The notes beneath the pieces are model-generated. The model saw only the letters and a list, made by a program, of their open reading frames with translations, was not told the DNA's origin and ran no database searches. The position numbers and the translations under genes are program-made. Of a DNA stretch of 7,226 bases, positions 7,199-7,226 are shown one piece after another; positions within the stretch are counted from its first letter, which is position 1, and the number at the start of each line of letters is the position of its first letter. The stretch comes from Kocuria sp. p3-SID1428 (GTDB taxonomy: Bacteria > Actinomycetota > Actinomycetes > Actinomycetales > Micrococcaceae). The stretch is taken from assembly GCF_025149945.1 (NCBI RefSeq), contig NZ_JALXVH010000081.1, positions 1-7,226 of the forward strand, given 5' to 3'.

Positions 7199-7226
7199 CA
7201 AATTGTCTGCTGATACCAGTTCAAGC

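Larger units (their letters stand above)
6875..7226 (+). ncRNA. 5' leader of an rRNA operon (pre-16S external spacer, partial)
   Basis: This gene-free stretch between promoter P1 and the window end contains a second promoter, several hairpins and a boxA-like segment, the organisation of an actinobacterial pre-rRNA leader. The last bases (about 7176 onward, TTTGAGAACTCGATAGTGTG) closely match the phrase that precedes 16S rRNA in mycobacteria and Micrococcales. The mature 16S rRNA is not in the window; I expect its start within about 100 nt past the end. Short open frames here overlap promoters and hairpins and have no Shine-Dalgarno, so I call none. Confidence 0.75.

Noticed and set aside
6925..7224. 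Minus-strand open frames of 99-171 codons over the rRNA leader
   Set aside because: They run opposite promoters, hairpins and the conserved leader box, and no family is recognisable.
7176..7226. Start of mature 16S rRNA within the window
   Set aside because: The sequence matches the leader phrase, but the conserved GAGTTTGATCCTGGCTCAG of 16S is not reached.

Overview
The window reads as chromosomal housekeeping DNA from a high-GC Gram-positive bacterium (Actinomycetota), most likely order Micrococcales. This rests on strongly GC-biased third codon positions, GTG starts, a class II HelD/HelR-type RNA polymerase-binding protein (a group typical of actinobacteria), and a closing sequence that matches the rRNA leader box known from mycobacteria and Micrococcales. 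I cannot name a genus. No mobile element, tRNA, CRISPR array or phage gene is visible, and I do not see a convincing wholly new system.

All genes lie on the + strand. Positions 1-157 hold a perfect 23-bp inverted repeat (8-30/55-77), probably the terminator of an unseen upstream gene, followed by the argH start region. argH (158-1606, last step of arginine synthesis), mpg (1613-2344, alkylation-repair DNA glycosylase) and apt (2341-2904, adenine salvage) are tightly packed. mpg starts 6 nt after argH. The apt GTG overlaps the mpg stop as GTGA, has no Shine-Dalgarno, and has a TANNNT hexamer at exactly the right distance to make it a leaderless start.

A structured 149-nt gap (2905-3053) holds two inverted-repeat structures, the first with a sequence loosely resembling the rifamycin-associated element. 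After it comes a 780-aa HelR/HelD-like ATPase (3054-5396), which is expected to strip or protect RNA polymerase. tyrS (5410-6732) follows, with its ribosome binding site overlapping the helR stop codon, so the two are probably co-expressed.

The last 494 nt carry no gene. They look like the promoter and leader region of an rRNA operon whose 16S gene begins just past the window: a tandem 16-bp repeat, two sigma70-type promoters with ideal 17-bp spacing (6838-6866 and 7032-7060), several hairpins, and the boxA-like antitermination segment (7171-7198). tyrS next to an rrn operon is also known from Mycobacterium smegmatis rrnB. The physical order is therefore: RNA polymerase recycling/protection factor, tRNA charging enzyme, rRNA operon.
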